From Firm-08 sp045546995 (GTDB taxonomy: Bacteria; Bacillota; Clostridia; Oscillospirales; QAKW01), in NCBI GenBank assembly GCA_045546995.1, contig JAZQDW010000044.1, positions 1 through 42,590 of the forward strand: 42,590 bases of DNA, in the 5' to 3' direction. Positions 41,651-42,590 of the stretch are shown in pieces. Within the stretch, counting starts at the first letter, position 1. Each line of letters begins with the position of its first letter. Under the pieces are notes generated by a model. The model was not told where the DNA came from and did no database searches. It saw only the letters and a list, made by a program, of their open reading frames with translations. Both the position numbers and the translations under genes were made by a program.

Positions 41651-42328
41651 ATGACGGAGAAAATCGCCAAGCCTATCTTTATTTGCGTACAATTGTTCCT
41701 CGCCACCGCCACTCTGGCCGCCAATCTGCAGCTGGGTGGCTTTCGAGATGCCCACGCCAAGGCGCTGTGCTGTTTAGGTTTTGTGGTGATGGCCGGCATA
41801 AGTATGCTGTATTCCCTGCTATGCAGACACAACCGCATTACGGCGTTGCTGTTACTGTTGGGCGCCATCACGGGATATTGGGGAGATATCACCCTGGGCG
41901 AGGTACTCTCTATCGGCACTCTGTTTTTTGCCGTCGGGCATATTTTTTACGCCCTTGCCTTTCTGCGACAGCGCCCCTCCAAAAAACAAATGCTGTATCT
42001 GTGGGGCGGCATTTTTGCGGCGGCAGGAATGTTGATCTTATGTCATCCCCACCTCTTTTTTCCCGACCTTGCCACCCGTCTTGCGGCGCTGGCATACGCC
42101 GCCGTCATCTCCCTGATGACCGCCGCGGCCGCCGCCCTGTTTTTCCGTCAGAAAAGTGTCGCCGCTCTGGTGACGCTATGCGGCGCTGCGCTGTTCTTTT
42201 TGTCCGATCTGCTGTTGATGCTGCAGGCATTTCTGGCCGGCTTTTCCCTGCCCCATGCGCTGACCATGAGCGTCTATCTGCTGGCGCAGACCACCCTGCA
42301 CTTTTCAACTATATTACACAAAAAATAA
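41651..42328 (+). CDS. Lysoplasmalogenase family membrane protein (YhhN-like)
   Basis: A 225-residue protein with about eight membrane helices. Family blocks are GYWGDITLG, FFAVGHIFYALAF and GAALFFLSDLLL, which hold the conserved polar residues of the YhhN/TMEM86 family. TMEM86B cleaves the vinyl-ether bond of lysoplasmalogens. Many anaerobic Clostridia make plasmalogens, so a related lipid role is plausible, though bacterial members are little studied. AAGGAG precedes the ATG. No clear terminator follows. Confidence 0.9.
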   Translation: MTEKIAKPIFICVQLFLATATLAANLQLGGFRDAHAKALCCLGFVVMAGISMLYSLLCRHNRITALLLLLGAITGYWGDITLGEVLSIGTLFFAVGHIFYALAFLRQRPSKKQMLYLWGGIFAAAGMLILCHPHLFFPDLATRLAALAYAAVISLMTAAAAALFFRQKSVAALVTLCGAALFFLSDLLLMLQAFLAGFSLPHALTMSVYLLAQTTLHFSTILHKK

Positions 42329-42393
42329 CGCCGGAAGGGCGGTGCTCCGCAGAGATCAACCGGTTTTTGCCTGTTAATTTTCCCCGCCATCTC

Positions 42394-42435
42394 GTCAAAA
42401 GCCTCGGAATACGTCAGTATTCCTACGTTTTTGAC
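42394..42435. repeat. Intergenic repeat module B, copy 2: interrupted hairpin
   Basis: GTCAAAA (42394-42400) pairs with TTTTGAC (42429-42435) and GGAATAC (42406-42412) with GTATTCC (42417-42423). There is a symmetric 5/5 internal loop and a GTCA apex, 14 base pairs in all. Its inner hairpin and flank are related to 14081-14109. Confidence 0.7.
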
Positions 42436-42469
42436 TTCGCCGCAAACAAAATTTCCTATCCAAAAACTG

Positions 42470-42499
42470 CCTTAAGCAGTGGAGGAGCATCCGAACACG
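42470..42499. repeat. Intergenic repeat module A, copy 2
   Basis: 27 of 30 positions match 14020-14049. Here module A lies to the right of module B, whereas in copy 1 it lies to the left. CTGC-CTTAA-GCAG at its left end can form a small hairpin. Confidence 0.7.
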
Positions 42500-42590
42500 C
42501 CTGAAAGTGCATAATTTCGGTGCTTTTTGGATTATCGTCGTCGGCAGGCGTCAGCCTTGCCTCCTCCTCTGCGCCAAAAATCTCTTAAAA

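Larger units (their letters stand above)
42329..42590. other. Gene-free, hairpin-rich intergenic region
   Basis: 262 bases to the window's end with no credible reading frame. It holds repeat module B as a long interrupted hairpin, module A, and a further hairpin at 42543-42561 (GGCAGGC with GCCTTGCC, one bulged base, GTCA loop). Several stems and a repeated GTCA loop suggest a structured element, DNA or RNA. Confidence 0.6.

Overview
This window looks like a chromosomal segment of a Gram-positive, endospore-forming Clostridia, most likely an anaerobic gut-type member of the Oscillospirales. The support is the spore-coat operon cotJABC, a SpoVB-like flippase, the Asp23/FakA pair, the acetylase branch of the diaminopimelate pathway, an oxygen-sensitive glycyl radical enzyme (GRE) with its activase, Shine-Dalgarno sites close to AGGAGG, and sigma-A type promoters. 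Species cannot be read from the sequence. Base composition is moderately GC, with three AT-rich gene islands (about 12.2-12.9, 24.4-25.0 and 36.7-37.4 kb).

Layout. 0-2.1 kb (-): a two-gene operon of an HxxxDG acyltransferase and a zinc-ribbon polytopic membrane protein. 2.2-7.9 kb (+): lysine/meso-diaminopimelate operon dapH-lysA-patA-deacetylase-lysC behind a strong promoter. 7.9-9.3 kb (+): LemA and a TPM-domain protein. 9.3-11.6 kb (-): a Clp ATPase with no middle domain. 11.7-12.9 kb (+): trmL and an unknown membrane protein. 12.9-24 kb: a carbohydrate-linked region with a metallophosphoesterase, a GH4 glycosidase, a GRE with its radical-SAM activase, and a 981-residue glycosidase-like protein. 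Three AraC-family regulators sit here, each divergent from one enzyme or enzyme pair. 24-25.2 kb: two small unknown genes and a small palindrome-rich repeat element. 25.2 kb: tRNA-Gly(GCC). 25.35-33 kb (-): a seven-gene run asp23-fakA-cytidylate-kinase-like-mutY-nifS-thiI-unknown membrane protein. 33.1-36.7 kb: SpoVB-like flippase, a convergent alpha/beta hydrolase, and cotJABC with a SigE/SigK-like promoter. 36.7-38.9 kb: a frameshifted unknown gene, a small unknown gene and a DUF6273-type lipoprotein. 39-41.6 kb (-): SulP transporter and a sugar isomerase/epimerase-like protein. 41.65-42.3 kb (+): lysoplasmalogenase. The last 260 bases carry no gene but hold a hairpin-rich repeat related to one at 14.0-14.1 kb.

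How it works together. The lysine operon supplies meso-diaminopimelate for peptidoglycan and lysine. NifS and ThiI together make 4-thiouridine in tRNA. The CotJ proteins and probably the flippase serve the spore. The most interesting block is 14-24 kb. There a GRE with a C-x-E active site (the eliminase/dehydratase signature), shorter than most GREs, lies among glycosidases and AraC-type sugar regulators. This suggests anaerobic breakdown of a glycoside-derived compound that cannot be named from sequence. The second point of interest is the structured intergenic repeat at 14.0 and 42.4 kb.
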